DNA from: Deltaproteobacteria bacterium
Lineage (GTDB): Bacteria; Myxococcota; B64-G9
NCBI GenBank assembly: GCA_003647095.1
Contig: QMME01000007.1
Span: forward strand, 1-27,401
DNA: 27,401 bases
Direction of reading: 5' to 3'
The position numbers and the translations under genes are program-made. Within the stretch, counting starts at the first letter, position 1, and the number at the start of each line of letters is the position of its first letter. Below are positions 14,130-21,162 of this stretch, one piece after another. Below the pieces are notes generated by a model. It saw only the letters and a program-made list of their open reading frames with translations, did no database searches and had not been told where the DNA came from.

Positions 14130-14954
14130 TCACTCCCCGTCCTCTGGCGGCGATTGTTGGCGGGGCCCGGCGCCGGGGTCGCCCTTCCCGGCGAGGCCGG
14201 TCTTGGCCCGGTAGAGGCGGTCGGCCTCGGCGCGCACCAGCGGGTGCAGGGACTGATTGCTGCGCACCAGCTTGAGATCCCGCCGGAGCAAAAACCCCAC
14301 CAGCTTGAGCGAAAGATCGGTGGGGGTGTAAGGGTTGCTGACGAGAGCCAGGCGGACCGAGTAACGGTTTCCGAAACGGCTGGCCAGGATCTGCCGTTGC
14401 ACCACGTCACGGGTGGGGCGTCGCGCGGCCAGCCCCACCACGTCCTGTTCGGTCAGGTGGGGATTGCGCAACAGGTTGCGGATGACGTCCGGTTCGGGGT
14501 CGCGCAGCAGCCGCTCCAGGCGATTGCGGTCGTGTCCCCGGGCCAGGAACTTGCGCTCGCCCAGGGTCAACCGCGACATGTCGGCATCGCCGTGGACCTG
14601 GCTGGCGGCCAGGGGACCGCGTTGCGGGGCGGCGTTGAGCAACATGGTTGCCACCGCCTGGTGGTCCTCCTGCCGGGCCAGCAGGTATACCTCGGCCAGG
14701 GTCTCGTAAAGGAGGTCCCGTTGCTGGCCGACGTGCAGCGCCTGGTGAACGGCGTCCAGCACGTCGATGGCGGCCGGATTTCTGCACGCCACCTGCCGGG
14801 ACAACCAGTCGAGCAGCTCGAACACCTGTTGAGGAGACATCTCCAGAAACTGCTCCAGCAACACCTGCCGGCGCATGTCACGTTCGGCCAGGGCCCGCAG
14901 GCGCTTGACCAGCGCGGCTGGTTCGCCGCCGTTGTCTTTGCCGGCGGCGGTCAT
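14130..14954 (-). CDS. Conserved hypothetical protein with helical-repeat (HEAT-like) segments
   Basis: The 274-residue product is soluble, mostly helical and without signal peptide. The middle carries LTLGERKFLARG, RLERLLRDPEPDVIRNLLRNPHLTEQDVVGLAARRP, in which 'LLRDP-x-VIRNLLRNP' looks like HEAT-like helical repeats. The C-terminus (from about residue 250) is disordered and rich in Gly/Pro/Gln. I recall similar proteins as uncharacterised in deltaproteobacteria but cannot assign a function. It lies directly behind the zinc-ribbon gene with a single base between that gene's stop (14956-14958) and this ATG (14952-14954), so the two are surely co-transcribed and probably translationally coupled. 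Confidence 0.7.
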   Translation of the reverse strand: MTAAGKDNGGEPAALVKRLRALAERDMRRQVLLEQFLEMSPQQVFELLDWLSRQVACRNPAAIDVLDAVHQALHVGQQRDLLYETLAEVYLLARQEDHQAVATMLLNAAPQRGPLAASQVHGDADMSRLTLGERKFLARGHDRNRLERLLRDPEPDVIRNLLRNPHLTEQDVVGLAARRPTRDVVQRQILASRFGNRYSVRLALVSNPYTPTDLSLKLVGFLLRRDLKLVRSNQSLHPLVRAEADRLYRAKTGLAGKGDPGAGPRQQSPPEDGE

Positions 14955-14955
14955 G

Positions 14956-17010
14956 TCAGGGATGGTCGGCCGTGGCGGGCGCCGGTTTCTTCAATCGGAT
15001 GAAATCACCACCGGCCTTGCGCAAACGCCCCCGGCCGGGCGCGGGTGGCGGGGTTTTCTTTCCCGGTGGGGGAGTGGGCTTCGCCGCGAGGGGCGCGGGC
15101 TCCTTGCCGGTGGTGGTTTCGACGGGAGGCCCCAGACCCAGCCAGGGATCGGCAGAGGCGGCGGCTTCAACCTGGAAGAAGTACCGGTCCAGGCCGGTGG
15201 GGTAATCGAACATGATACACATGAAAGGCAGCTGCTGGTTGCCGTCGAGGGCGGGGCGCTTCTTTTCGATGGCCCGGCGATAGGCGGCGTCTACCTGCTC
15301 CGGGGTGGTCATGGCAAACACCTGTTCGGGACGGAAAACCACACCGGCGGGAACGGTCTTAGCCACCAACTGCTTGCCTTGCTCGTCGACCAGCCGAACG
15401 GTGACCGTGATTCCGGCGGCGGAGCTTGGGGAGGTGTTCTTGACCTGGCCCCAGACCAGCAGCAGCCTCTGGCCGTCGCTGTTGCGATAGGTGGTGTTGG
15501 ACTGCCGGGTGATCCGCAGCGGACCGGCATGTTGCCTCGACAGGCCGGTCAGGCCGAAGGCCCGGGCATAGGTGGACCAGGAGGTGAGGTCGGGCTTGCC
15601 GCCGCTGCGAAAGGCCACGAAGGCCAGAAGGGCCACCACCAGGGCCAGCAGACCGAAGCCGATCTTGTAGACCAGGTTGCCCCCCCCCGCGCGCCTGTCC
15701 ATCGGCTCCTGCGCCATGGGGGCGGGCGCAGGCGCCACCGGCGGTGCCTCCGTGGCTGCCGGGGTGCTCTCTGCCGGTGCTGGAGAAATTGTCTTGGTTG
15801 GTGGTGGCGGCGGTGGCGGAGCTTCGCCTACCAGGTGTCCCTCCTCGTCCAGCTGCAGGCCCGAAGGACTGGCGTCGACATCGGTGCCGTCACCCTGCCC
15901 GGCGAAGGGATCGTTGCGAGACAGGACCTCTTCCATGGCCGCCCCCCCGCCTGCCGGGGAGTCTTCACCGGTGGCGAAGGGATCGTCTACTGCAGGTGCC
16001 GCCGGTGGCGGGGAGGGAGAGTCGAGGGAGGCAAAAGGCTCCTCGGGAGCAGCGGTCGTTGGTGCCGCCGGGGGCGGGGCCGGAGCCGGGGCAGCGTCCC
16101 CCACGCCGGCGAAAGGATCTCCCAGCGAGCCGAACAAGTCGTCGCCGGCCCCGGATGCTGCTGGTGGGGGTGGGGGTACGGCCGGGGGCGCTGCCGCGGG
16201 GGCACCCGGAGGAGTCATGCCGAGATCGATATCGGCGAAAGGATCGTCGTCGGCCGCCGCCTGGACCACTCCGGGGATGGCTGCCGGTAACGGGGTAGCC
16301 GGCGGTTCTGACGCCGGGGCGGTGGCGGCTGCCGGTGCAGAAGTGGCTGCCGTCGGTGGTGGCCCTGCCGGGGTCGGAGCAGGAGGAGGCGGCAAGGGTC
16401 CGGGGGTTGCCAGAGGTGCCGCCGCATCCGGGGCTGTCGACGGGGCGACCGACTGCTGGCCCGGAGGCGGCGGGATGTCGATGTCGCCCAGGTCCTTGAA
16501 GAGATCTTCTCCCAGTTCCGAGGCCGGTGCCGCCGCCGGGGGCGAAGAAGCCGCCGCCGGGGGCGAAGAAGCCGCCGCCGGAGGGGAAGATGCCGCGACC
16601 GGGGGGGGAGGCACCACCGCCGAAGGAGGGGGAGGCACTGCCGCCGGGGCCGCGACGCCCGGTACGGGTTGCTGATCGTCGGAGTCCAGGTCGATCAGGT
16701 CGGCCAGGTTCTGACCGCTGCCCGCAGGAACCACGGGTGCGGGAATGGGGAAGTCTCCACCGGCCGGCGGGGGGGCTACCCGGGTGGGCTGCGAGAAGAT
16801 GTTGTCGCTGGACACCGCCGGGGGAGGAGGCAGTGAAGACGGTGGAAGCGGCGCTTTCACGGGAACCGCTTCGCCGCCGGCCGGTGCCGCCTCTTTCTTG
16901 ACGACGAAGACGTTCTTGCACTTGGAACAGCGCACCTTCACGCCCGTGGCGGTGACCTTGTCGTCGGCGATCTTGAACTTGGTGGAACACTTGGCGCACT
17001 GAACGATCAT
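14956..17010 (-). CDS. Zinc-ribbon (MJ0042-type), proline-rich linker, single-TM protein with DUF3426-like C-terminus
   Basis: The 684-residue product starts with a zinc ribbon, CAKC (5-8) and CSKC (28-31), in the MJ0042/zinc_ribbon pattern. About 400 residues of Pro/Ala-rich, probably disordered linker follow. A transmembrane helix (about 449-468, IGFGLLALVVALLAFVAF) precedes a C-terminal domain with ITRQSNTTYRNSDGQRLLLV and VWGQVKNTSPSSAAGITVTV, typical of DUF3426-like extracytoplasmic domains. The zinc ribbon should be cytoplasmic and the C-terminus periplasmic. The linker contains recurring D-[DE]-[PL]-F motifs and three tandem PPAAASS heptads. Such architectures occur in deltaproteobacteria near motility or polarity genes, but function is not established. 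A weak promoter may lie at 17032-17062 on this strand. Confidence 0.78.
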   Translation of the reverse strand: MIVQCAKCSTKFKIADDKVTATGVKVRCSKCKNVFVVKKEAAPAGGEAVPVKAPLPPSSLPPPPAVSSDNIFSQPTRVAPPPAGGDFPIPAPVVPAGSGQNLADLIDLDSDDQQPVPGVAAPAAVPPPPSAVVPPPPVAASSPPAAASSPPAAASSPPAAAPASELGEDLFKDLGDIDIPPPPGQQSVAPSTAPDAAAPLATPGPLPPPPAPTPAGPPPTAATSAPAAATAPASEPPATPLPAAIPGVVQAAADDDPFADIDLGMTPPGAPAAAPPAVPPPPPAASGAGDDLFGSLGDPFAGVGDAAPAPAPPPAAPTTAAPEEPFASLDSPSPPPAAPAVDDPFATGEDSPAGGGAAMEEVLSRNDPFAGQGDGTDVDASPSGLQLDEEGHLVGEAPPPPPPPTKTISPAPAESTPAATEAPPVAPAPAPMAQEPMDRRAGGGNLVYKIGFGLLALVVALLAFVAFRSGGKPDLTSWSTYARAFGLTGLSRQHAGPLRITRQSNTTYRNSDGQRLLLVWGQVKNTSPSSAAGITVTVRLVDEQGKQLVAKTVPAGVVFRPEQVFAMTTPEQVDAAYRRAIEKKRPALDGNQQLPFMCIMFDYPTGLDRYFFQVEAAASADPWLGLGPPVETTTGKEPAPLAAKPTPPPGKKTPPPAPGRGRLRKAGGDFIRLKKPAPATADHP
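16529..16591. repeat. 21-bp tandem repeat, three copies, in the proline-rich linker
   Basis: Two identical 21-bp units (16529-16549, 16550-16570) and a diverged third (16571-16591) encode heptads of the PPAAASS type on the minus strand. The in-frame unit length means copy-number change would alter linker length without frameshift. Confidence 0.85.
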
Positions 17011-17138
17011 GGGCTCCCTGCCTGTAGGTGATAAATATCCCCCAAATGTCCTTGGCGATCAAGTTCGTGACGGATTTGCCGCCCGGACCGGTCGGGGAAA
17101 TACTCGCGACCCGGTAGGAGGTGGAATATTCTGTGTCC

Positions 17139-17167
17139 TTGACATCGTTGTGGTTTCGCAGTACCCA
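17139..17167 (+). promoter_or_regulatory. Candidate promoter of the PhaR-like gene
   Basis: TTGACA (17139-17144) is followed after 17 bp by TACCCA (17162-17167), a poor -10 match. The box ends 8 bases before ATG 17176. No Shine-Dalgarno sequence is seen, so the transcript may be leaderless. The strong -35 is the main support. Confidence 0.4.
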
Positions 17168-17175
17168 AAGTAGAC

Positions 17176-17760
17176 ATGGAACAAGGGCAAGAGAAAAAAA
17201 GCTCGGCTGAACCCCGCCTGATAAAGCGCTACACCAACCGCAAGCTGTACGACACCCGCGAGAGCCGCTACGTGACCCTGGAAGAGATTTCCACCATGGT
17301 AAAGAAGGGAGAAGAGGTGCAGGTGGTGGACAATCGCAGTGGCGAGGATCTCACCGAGGTCACCCTGGCACAGATCCTCTACGAGGAGCAGAAGAAGAAG
17401 GTAACCCGTATGCCGCTCGATCTGCTGCGTGACATCATCCGCAGCGGCGGCACCACGGTGAGCGATTTCATCCAGAAGCGGGTCACCCAGCCGGTGCTGA
17501 GCTTTCGCGAGGAGGCCGAACGCCGGGTCGATGCCATCGTCAGGCGCAGCGAGCAAACCGTGGAAGACAGCGCCCGGCAGGTGCGCGAGTTCATCCAGAA
17601 CACCCAGAAGGCACTGGACGACCTGCAGCAGCGGTTGGGCATGCGCTCGGTGGTGGAAGCGCTGGGCCCCCGCGGACCGTTCCTGCAACAGTTGCGCGCC
17701 CTGCGCCAGCGCCTGGAACAGCTGGAAGCACGCCTGGTCAAACCCCGCGACAAGGACTAG
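17176..17760 (+). CDS. phaR: Polyhydroxyalkanoate synthesis regulator PhaR-like DNA-binding protein
   Basis: The 194-residue product begins with a PhaR N-terminal DNA-binding domain: RLIKRYTNRKLYDTRESRYV, TLEEISTMVKKGEEVQVVD, and SGEDLTEVTLAQILYEEQKK (about 14-75). The rest is charged helix with likely coiled coil in the last 40 residues (LQQLRALRQRLEQLEARL). PhaR represses phasin and PHA genes and is displaced by PHA granules. No pha genes are in the window, so the target is not evident. In organisms without PHA, homologues serve as general acetyl-CoA/carbon regulators. The stop TAG overlaps the convergent parA-like stop in the four bases CTAG (17757-17760). No Shine-Dalgarno sequence precedes ATG 17176. 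Confidence 0.82.
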   Translation: MEQGQEKKSSAEPRLIKRYTNRKLYDTRESRYVTLEEISTMVKKGEEVQVVDNRSGEDLTEVTLAQILYEEQKKKVTRMPLDLLRDIIRSGGTTVSDFIQKRVTQPVLSFREEAERRVDAIVRRSEQTVEDSARQVREFIQNTQKALDDLQQRLGMRSVVEALGPRGPFLQQLRALRQRLEQLEARLVKPRDKD

Positions 17761-18521
17761 TCACGGCGCAACTGCAGTATCTCCCGGGAAAGCATCTCCA
17801 GCATGTGCGCTCCCCGCGACCAGGAGGCGTACTCGAAAATGCTCTGGCCGTGGCTCTGCGCCTCGTCGAGCTTGACGTTGAAACCGATGACCGCCTTGGA
17901 AACCCGCCCCGGAAAGTGCGTGCGCAGCTTGTGCAGGATCTCGTCGGCCAGGCGGGTGGGCCGGTAGAGGGTGGGCACCACCAGGACGATCTGCAAGCGG
18001 TGATGGGAGTATTCCTGGCGCACCCAGTCGACCGACTCGACGATCTCGGCGCAGCCGTCCAGGGCCAGGAAGGTGAGGTTGACGGGGACGACGATCTCCT
18101 CGGCCGCCAGCATGATGTTGGTGTTTACCAGTCCCATGGAAGGAGGGGAGTCGAAGAGGATGAAGTCGTAGCCCGTCACCGCTGCCAGGCGTTCGGCCAG
18201 GAGGTGCTCGCGCCGGGGCAGCGCGGCGGCCTGCATGGGAAAATCGGCCAGCGTCTTGTTGGCCGGCAGAACGTCCAGGCCGGCTATGTGGGTGGGGCGA
18301 ATCACTTCCGGCAAGGGAATCCGTGGTTGCAGCAACAGGTCGGCAATGGTGGGGTGTAGCTCGCGCACGTAAAGGCCCAGGGCCTTGCCGGCCTGTCCCT
18401 GGGGATCCATGTCCACCAGCAGGCAGCGCTGTCCGTGACCCGCCAGCCAGGCCGAGACATTGACCGCCAGGGTGGTCTTGCAACTGCCGCCCTTTTCGTT
18501 GATGAAGGCTATTCGCCTCAT
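17757..18521 (-). CDS. ParA/MinD-family ATPase, orphan
   Basis: The 254-residue product begins MRRIAFINEKGGSCKTTLAVN, a deviant Walker A with signature Lys10 and P-loop Lys15 (the KGGxxKTT pattern, with Cys14). VDMDPQGQAGKALG gives the switch I aspartate region, and FILFDSPPSMGLVNTNIML the Walker B/switch II. These place it in the Soj/ParA branch. Such ATPases form ATP-bound dimers that bind DNA or polar factors and position cargo. No parB or centromere-like repeats are adjacent, so this is an orphan that may position something other than DNA. ATG 18521 follows GGGAG. The gene is divergent from the ArsA-like operon and probably shares a symmetrical -10 region with it. The end overlaps the phaR-like stop. 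Confidence 0.88.
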   Translation of the reverse strand: MRRIAFINEKGGSCKTTLAVNVSAWLAGHGQRCLLVDMDPQGQAGKALGLYVRELHPTIADLLLQPRIPLPEVIRPTHIAGLDVLPANKTLADFPMQAAALPRREHLLAERLAAVTGYDFILFDSPPSMGLVNTNIMLAAEEIVVPVNLTFLALDGCAEIVESVDWVRQEYSHHRLQIVLVVPTLYRPTRLADEILHKLRTHFPGRVSKAVIGFNVKLDEAQSHGQSIFEYASWSRGAHMLEMLSREILQLRRD

Positions 18522-18551
18522 GTTCCGGCTCCCGCTCCGGCGCGAATAAGC

Positions 18552-18580
18552 TTCCCTTGGCTGCGCGTCACGATTATAAT
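18552..18580 (+). promoter_or_regulatory. Promoter of the ArsA-like operon
   Basis: A perfect -10 TATAAT lies at 18575-18580 with a weak TTCCCT at 18552-18557 (17-bp spacing). The expected start is near 18587, two bases before the GTG start codon at 18589. An in-frame TAA at 18577-18579 rules out a more upstream start codon. Confidence 0.5.
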
Positions 18581-18599
18581 CCACACCGGTGGAAGTCAA
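18573..18599 (-). promoter_or_regulatory. Promoter of the ParA-like gene, overlapping the divergent promoter
   Basis: On the minus strand TTGACT (18599-18594) and TATAAT (18578-18573) are separated by 15 bp. The 10-bp sequence GATTATAATC (18572-18581) is a perfect palindrome, so it provides a TATAAT on both strands. The two divergent promoters therefore cannot be occupied at the same time. Confidence 0.5.
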
Positions 18600-19524
18600 G
18601 GAAAACAATCTGTTTTCCGGCCTGGCCGGAAAGCGGCTGGTGCTGTTCAGCGGCAAGGGAGGGGTGGGCAAGACCACCGTGGCCGGAGCCTTCGCCCGCT
18701 GGGCGGCCCGGCGTGGCCGGCAGGTGATGTTGCTGGAGGTAAGGAGCCGGCGCGAGTTGCCCGGCCTGTTCGGTCGGCAGGACGCCGACGACGGACCGCG
18801 GCAGCTGGCGGAAGGCATTTCCTGGATGAACCTCACCGATCGGCGGGCCCTGCAGACCTACGGCATGCTCAAGTTGCGCTTCCGGGCCGTCTACCGGGCG
18901 GTGTTCGAACAGCGGTTGGTGCGCCGGTTCCTGCAGGCGGTGCCGGCGCTTTCCGAGATCCTGGTGCTGGGCCACCTGGCTCACCTGGTGGAGCACCAGC
19001 CCGGGGTGCTGCACGTGGTCGATGCTCCCGCCTCGGGCCAGGGCCGGCAGTTGCTGGCGGCTCCCCGGGCGGTGCTGGACACGGTGAGGAGCGGCCCCCT
19101 GTATGAGTCGGTGTCCTGGATACAGGACCTGCTGGCGGACGGGCGACGGACCGCCATCGGCCTGGTGGTGGTGGGGGAGGAGTTGTCCGTCAACGAGGCG
19201 CTGGAGCTGTACGAACGGTTGCACAGGCAGCTGCAACTGCCGGTGCAGACCCTGATCGCCAACCGGCTCCTGGCACATCCCCTCGATGCACCGGTCCGGA
19301 AACTCCTGGAACGGTGCCGGCTCGAGCCGGAACTGGCGCCCGCGGTCGGCAACGCCCTGCGCCTGCACGAGCGTGTCGCTTTGCAGCAACGCTACCTGGA
19401 CCGGTTGCGGGCGGGGGTGCCGCTGCCGCTGGCAGAGCTTTTCGAGGTGATCGAGGCCGACGACGCGGCGGCACCACTACGGCGGCTGGCCGAGCAAATG
19501 GATTCCGCGGAGGAGGGACGGTGA
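18589..19524 (+). CDS. ArsA/Get3-family ATPase, first of a pair
   Basis: The 311-residue product, starting at GTG, has the deviant Walker A SGKGGVGKTT (residues 21-30) with both the signature lysine (Lys23) and the P-loop lysine (Lys28). The segment VVDAPASGQGRQLLAAPRAV corresponds to the DTAPTGHTLRLL switch region of ArsA. It lacks the metal-binding cysteines of arsenite pumps and there is no arsB, so an arsenite role is unlikely. Family members act as dimers that couple ATP to client binding. The GTG is the only start that keeps the P-loop, because an in-frame TAA lies at 18577. No Shine-Dalgarno sequence precedes it. The stop overlaps the start of the second ATPase as GTGA (19521-19524). 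Confidence 0.85.
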   Translation: MEVKENNLFSGLAGKRLVLFSGKGGVGKTTVAGAFARWAARRGRQVMLLEVRSRRELPGLFGRQDADDGPRQLAEGISWMNLTDRRALQTYGMLKLRFRAVYRAVFEQRLVRRFLQAVPALSEILVLGHLAHLVEHQPGVLHVVDAPASGQGRQLLAAPRAVLDTVRSGPLYESVSWIQDLLADGRRTAIGLVVVGEELSVNEALELYERLHRQLQLPVQTLIANRLLAHPLDAPVRKLLERCRLEPELAPAVGNALRLHERVALQQRYLDRLRAGVPLPLAELFEVIEADDAAAPLRRLAEQMDSAEEGR

Positions 19525-20720
19525 ACCGGGTCCTGGACAACCTGTGCAGGACGAGCCAGGTCCTGTTCACCGTCGGGCCCGGCGGTGTGGGCAAGACCAC
19601 CCTGGCGGCGGTGCTGGGCCTGCAGGCCGCCCTGAGCGGACGCCGTACCCTGGTGATGACGGTCGACCCGGCCCTGCGCCTGGCCGACGCCCTGGGCCTG
19701 GGCAAGGTACGTCCCGGGCGCCGGGTGACCATTTCCGGCCGCCGCCTGGAGCGGCACGGCCTGCAGTTGCGGGCCGGGCTGGAGATGGTCATGCTCGATA
19801 CCGGCCGCTCCCTGGCTGCCGCGGTTTCCCGCCAGGTGGCCAGCCGCAAGCTGCAGAGGCGCATCGTCGAGCATCCCTTCTTCCAGCGCATGTGCGAGGA
19901 CCTGGCCGGCGCCCGCGAGTACGCCGCCATGGAGGAGCTGTATCACCGGCTGCAGCGGGGCGAACACGACCTGGTGGTGGTGGATACCCCGCCGGCCAAC
20001 CACGCGCTGGATTTCTTCGACGCCCCGGAAAAGGTCCTGCAGGTTCTCGACCGGCGTGCCTGGCGCTGGTTGATGCGACCGGCCCTGCTGGCCGGCAGCG
20101 TGGGCAGGAGAACGCTCGATTTTTCCTCCGGATACATAGTACGCACCCTGTCGCGCTTCACCGGCATGAAGTTCCTGGCCGAGCTGGCCTCCTTCGTGAA
20201 CCTGTTTGCCGGGGCCCTGGAAGGATTGCGCCAGCGCGCCGAGCACCTGCGGCAGATCATGCGTTCCGACCGTAGTGCCTTTGTCCTGGTGGCCGTGCCG
20301 GAGCATCACCCGGCCGAGCAGGCCCTGCGCCTGGGCCGCAGGCTGGCGGCCCGGGAGATGACGCCGCGGCTGCTGGTCGTCAATCGTTGCCAGCCGCCGG
20401 CCGGTGCCCTGCCGGGCTCGCCCGGCTGGCAGGAAGGGCTGGTACGGCGACTGGTGGCGGAAGAAGGAGCCGGCGAGGCCGCCGCCCGCCGCGCCGTCGT
20501 CGCCCTGGAGCGCGGTCACCGGCTGCAGCGGCGACTGGCGCTCCGGGACCGGCGGCGTCTGGCCGCCCTGGAGCGGCAGGCGGAGGGACGTTTTCCCCTG
20601 GCAACGGTGGCGCTTCTGGAGCAGGATGTACACGATATCGCCGGGCTGGAGCAGATCCGCCGCCAGTTGTTCGCGCCCGCGGAGGCCCGGTCCGCGCCAG
20701 CAGGGAGGGAGGAATCATGA
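19521..20720 (+). CDS. ArsA/Get3-family ATPase, second of a pair, signature lysine replaced
   Basis: The 399-residue product, starting at GTG 19521 with GGAGGG just upstream, carries Walker A VGPGGVGKTT (residues 18-27). The P-loop Lys25 is kept, but the signature lysine position is proline (Pro20). MTVDPALRLADALGL and VVVDTPPANHALDFFDAP are the ArsA-type switch I and switch II (DTAPTGH-like) regions. It is more ArsA-like than its partner and longer at the C-terminus, which is rich in Arg. Paired ArsA-like genes are known from actinobacteria (BagA/BagB), where the two proteins form a complex. A heterodimer is likely here because the genes overlap by GTGA. The upstream in-frame extension to 19314 lies inside the preceding gene and is not used. 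Confidence 0.85.
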   Translation: MNRVLDNLCRTSQVLFTVGPGGVGKTTLAAVLGLQAALSGRRTLVMTVDPALRLADALGLGKVRPGRRVTISGRRLERHGLQLRAGLEMVMLDTGRSLAAAVSRQVASRKLQRRIVEHPFFQRMCEDLAGAREYAAMEELYHRLQRGEHDLVVVDTPPANHALDFFDAPEKVLQVLDRRAWRWLMRPALLAGSVGRRTLDFSSGYIVRTLSRFTGMKFLAELASFVNLFAGALEGLRQRAEHLRQIMRSDRSAFVLVAVPEHHPAEQALRLGRRLAAREMTPRLLVVNRCQPPAGALPGSPGWQEGLVRRLVAEEGAGEAAARRAVVALERGHRLQRRLALRDRRRLAALERQAEGRFPLATVALLEQDVHDIAGLEQIRRQLFAPAEARSAPAGREES

Positions 20721-21115
20721 AGAGTTTTTCCATCTCCACGGGTGCCCGGGACGCCATGCTGGACATCACCGGCCAGGTGCGCCGGGCCGTGGAGGAAAGC
20801 GGTATCAGCGAAGGGCTGTGCCTGGTCTACTGCCCCCACACCACCGCCGGCATCACCATCAACGAGAATGCCGACCCGGACGTGCCGCGGGACCTGCTGG
20901 CGGCACTGGACCGGGCCGTTCCCTGGCAGGCCGGCTACCGGCACGCCGAGGGCAATTCGGCCGCCCACGTCAAGTCGTCGCTGGTGGGGTGTGCGGCCCA
21001 GGTGATCGTGTCCGGGGGCCGGCTGGTGCTGGGCACCTGGCAGTCGGTGTTCTTCTGCGAGTTCGATGGGCCCCGCCGGCGCAGCTTCCATGTCGAGGTG
21101 GTGCCCCGACGCTGA
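20717..21115 (+). CDS. YjbQ family protein (UPF0047)
   Basis: The 132-residue product matches the whole YjbQ fold: CPHTTAGITINENADPDVPRD in the first half and LGTWQSVFFCEFDGPRRR in the second, with HVKSSLVG between. His and Glu residues in these motifs form the conserved pocket. Members have been reported to show weak thiamine-phosphate synthase activity, but the physiological role is unsettled. GGGAGGAATC precedes ATG 20717, which overlaps the upstream stop as ATGA. The placement between ArsA-like ATPases and envelope genes gives no clear functional hint. Confidence 0.92.
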   Translation: MKSFSISTGARDAMLDITGQVRRAVEESGISEGLCLVYCPHTTAGITINENADPDVPRDLLAALDRAVPWQAGYRHAEGNSAAHVKSSLVGCAAQVIVSGGRLVLGTWQSVFFCEFDGPRRRSFHVEVVPRR

Positions 21116-21162
21116 GGGCCCGGCGGAGGGAACCGCATTCCCCCGCCGGTGTCGGTGAGAGC

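Noticed and set aside
15677..16675. Gly/Ala-rich plus-strand frame resembling a PE-PGRS-type protein
   Set aside because: It is the antisense image of the Pro/Ala-rich linker of the zinc-ribbon protein.
18589..20720. Arsenite resistance (ars) operon
   Set aside because: No arsB, arsR or arsD, and no arsenite-binding cysteine set in the ATPases.
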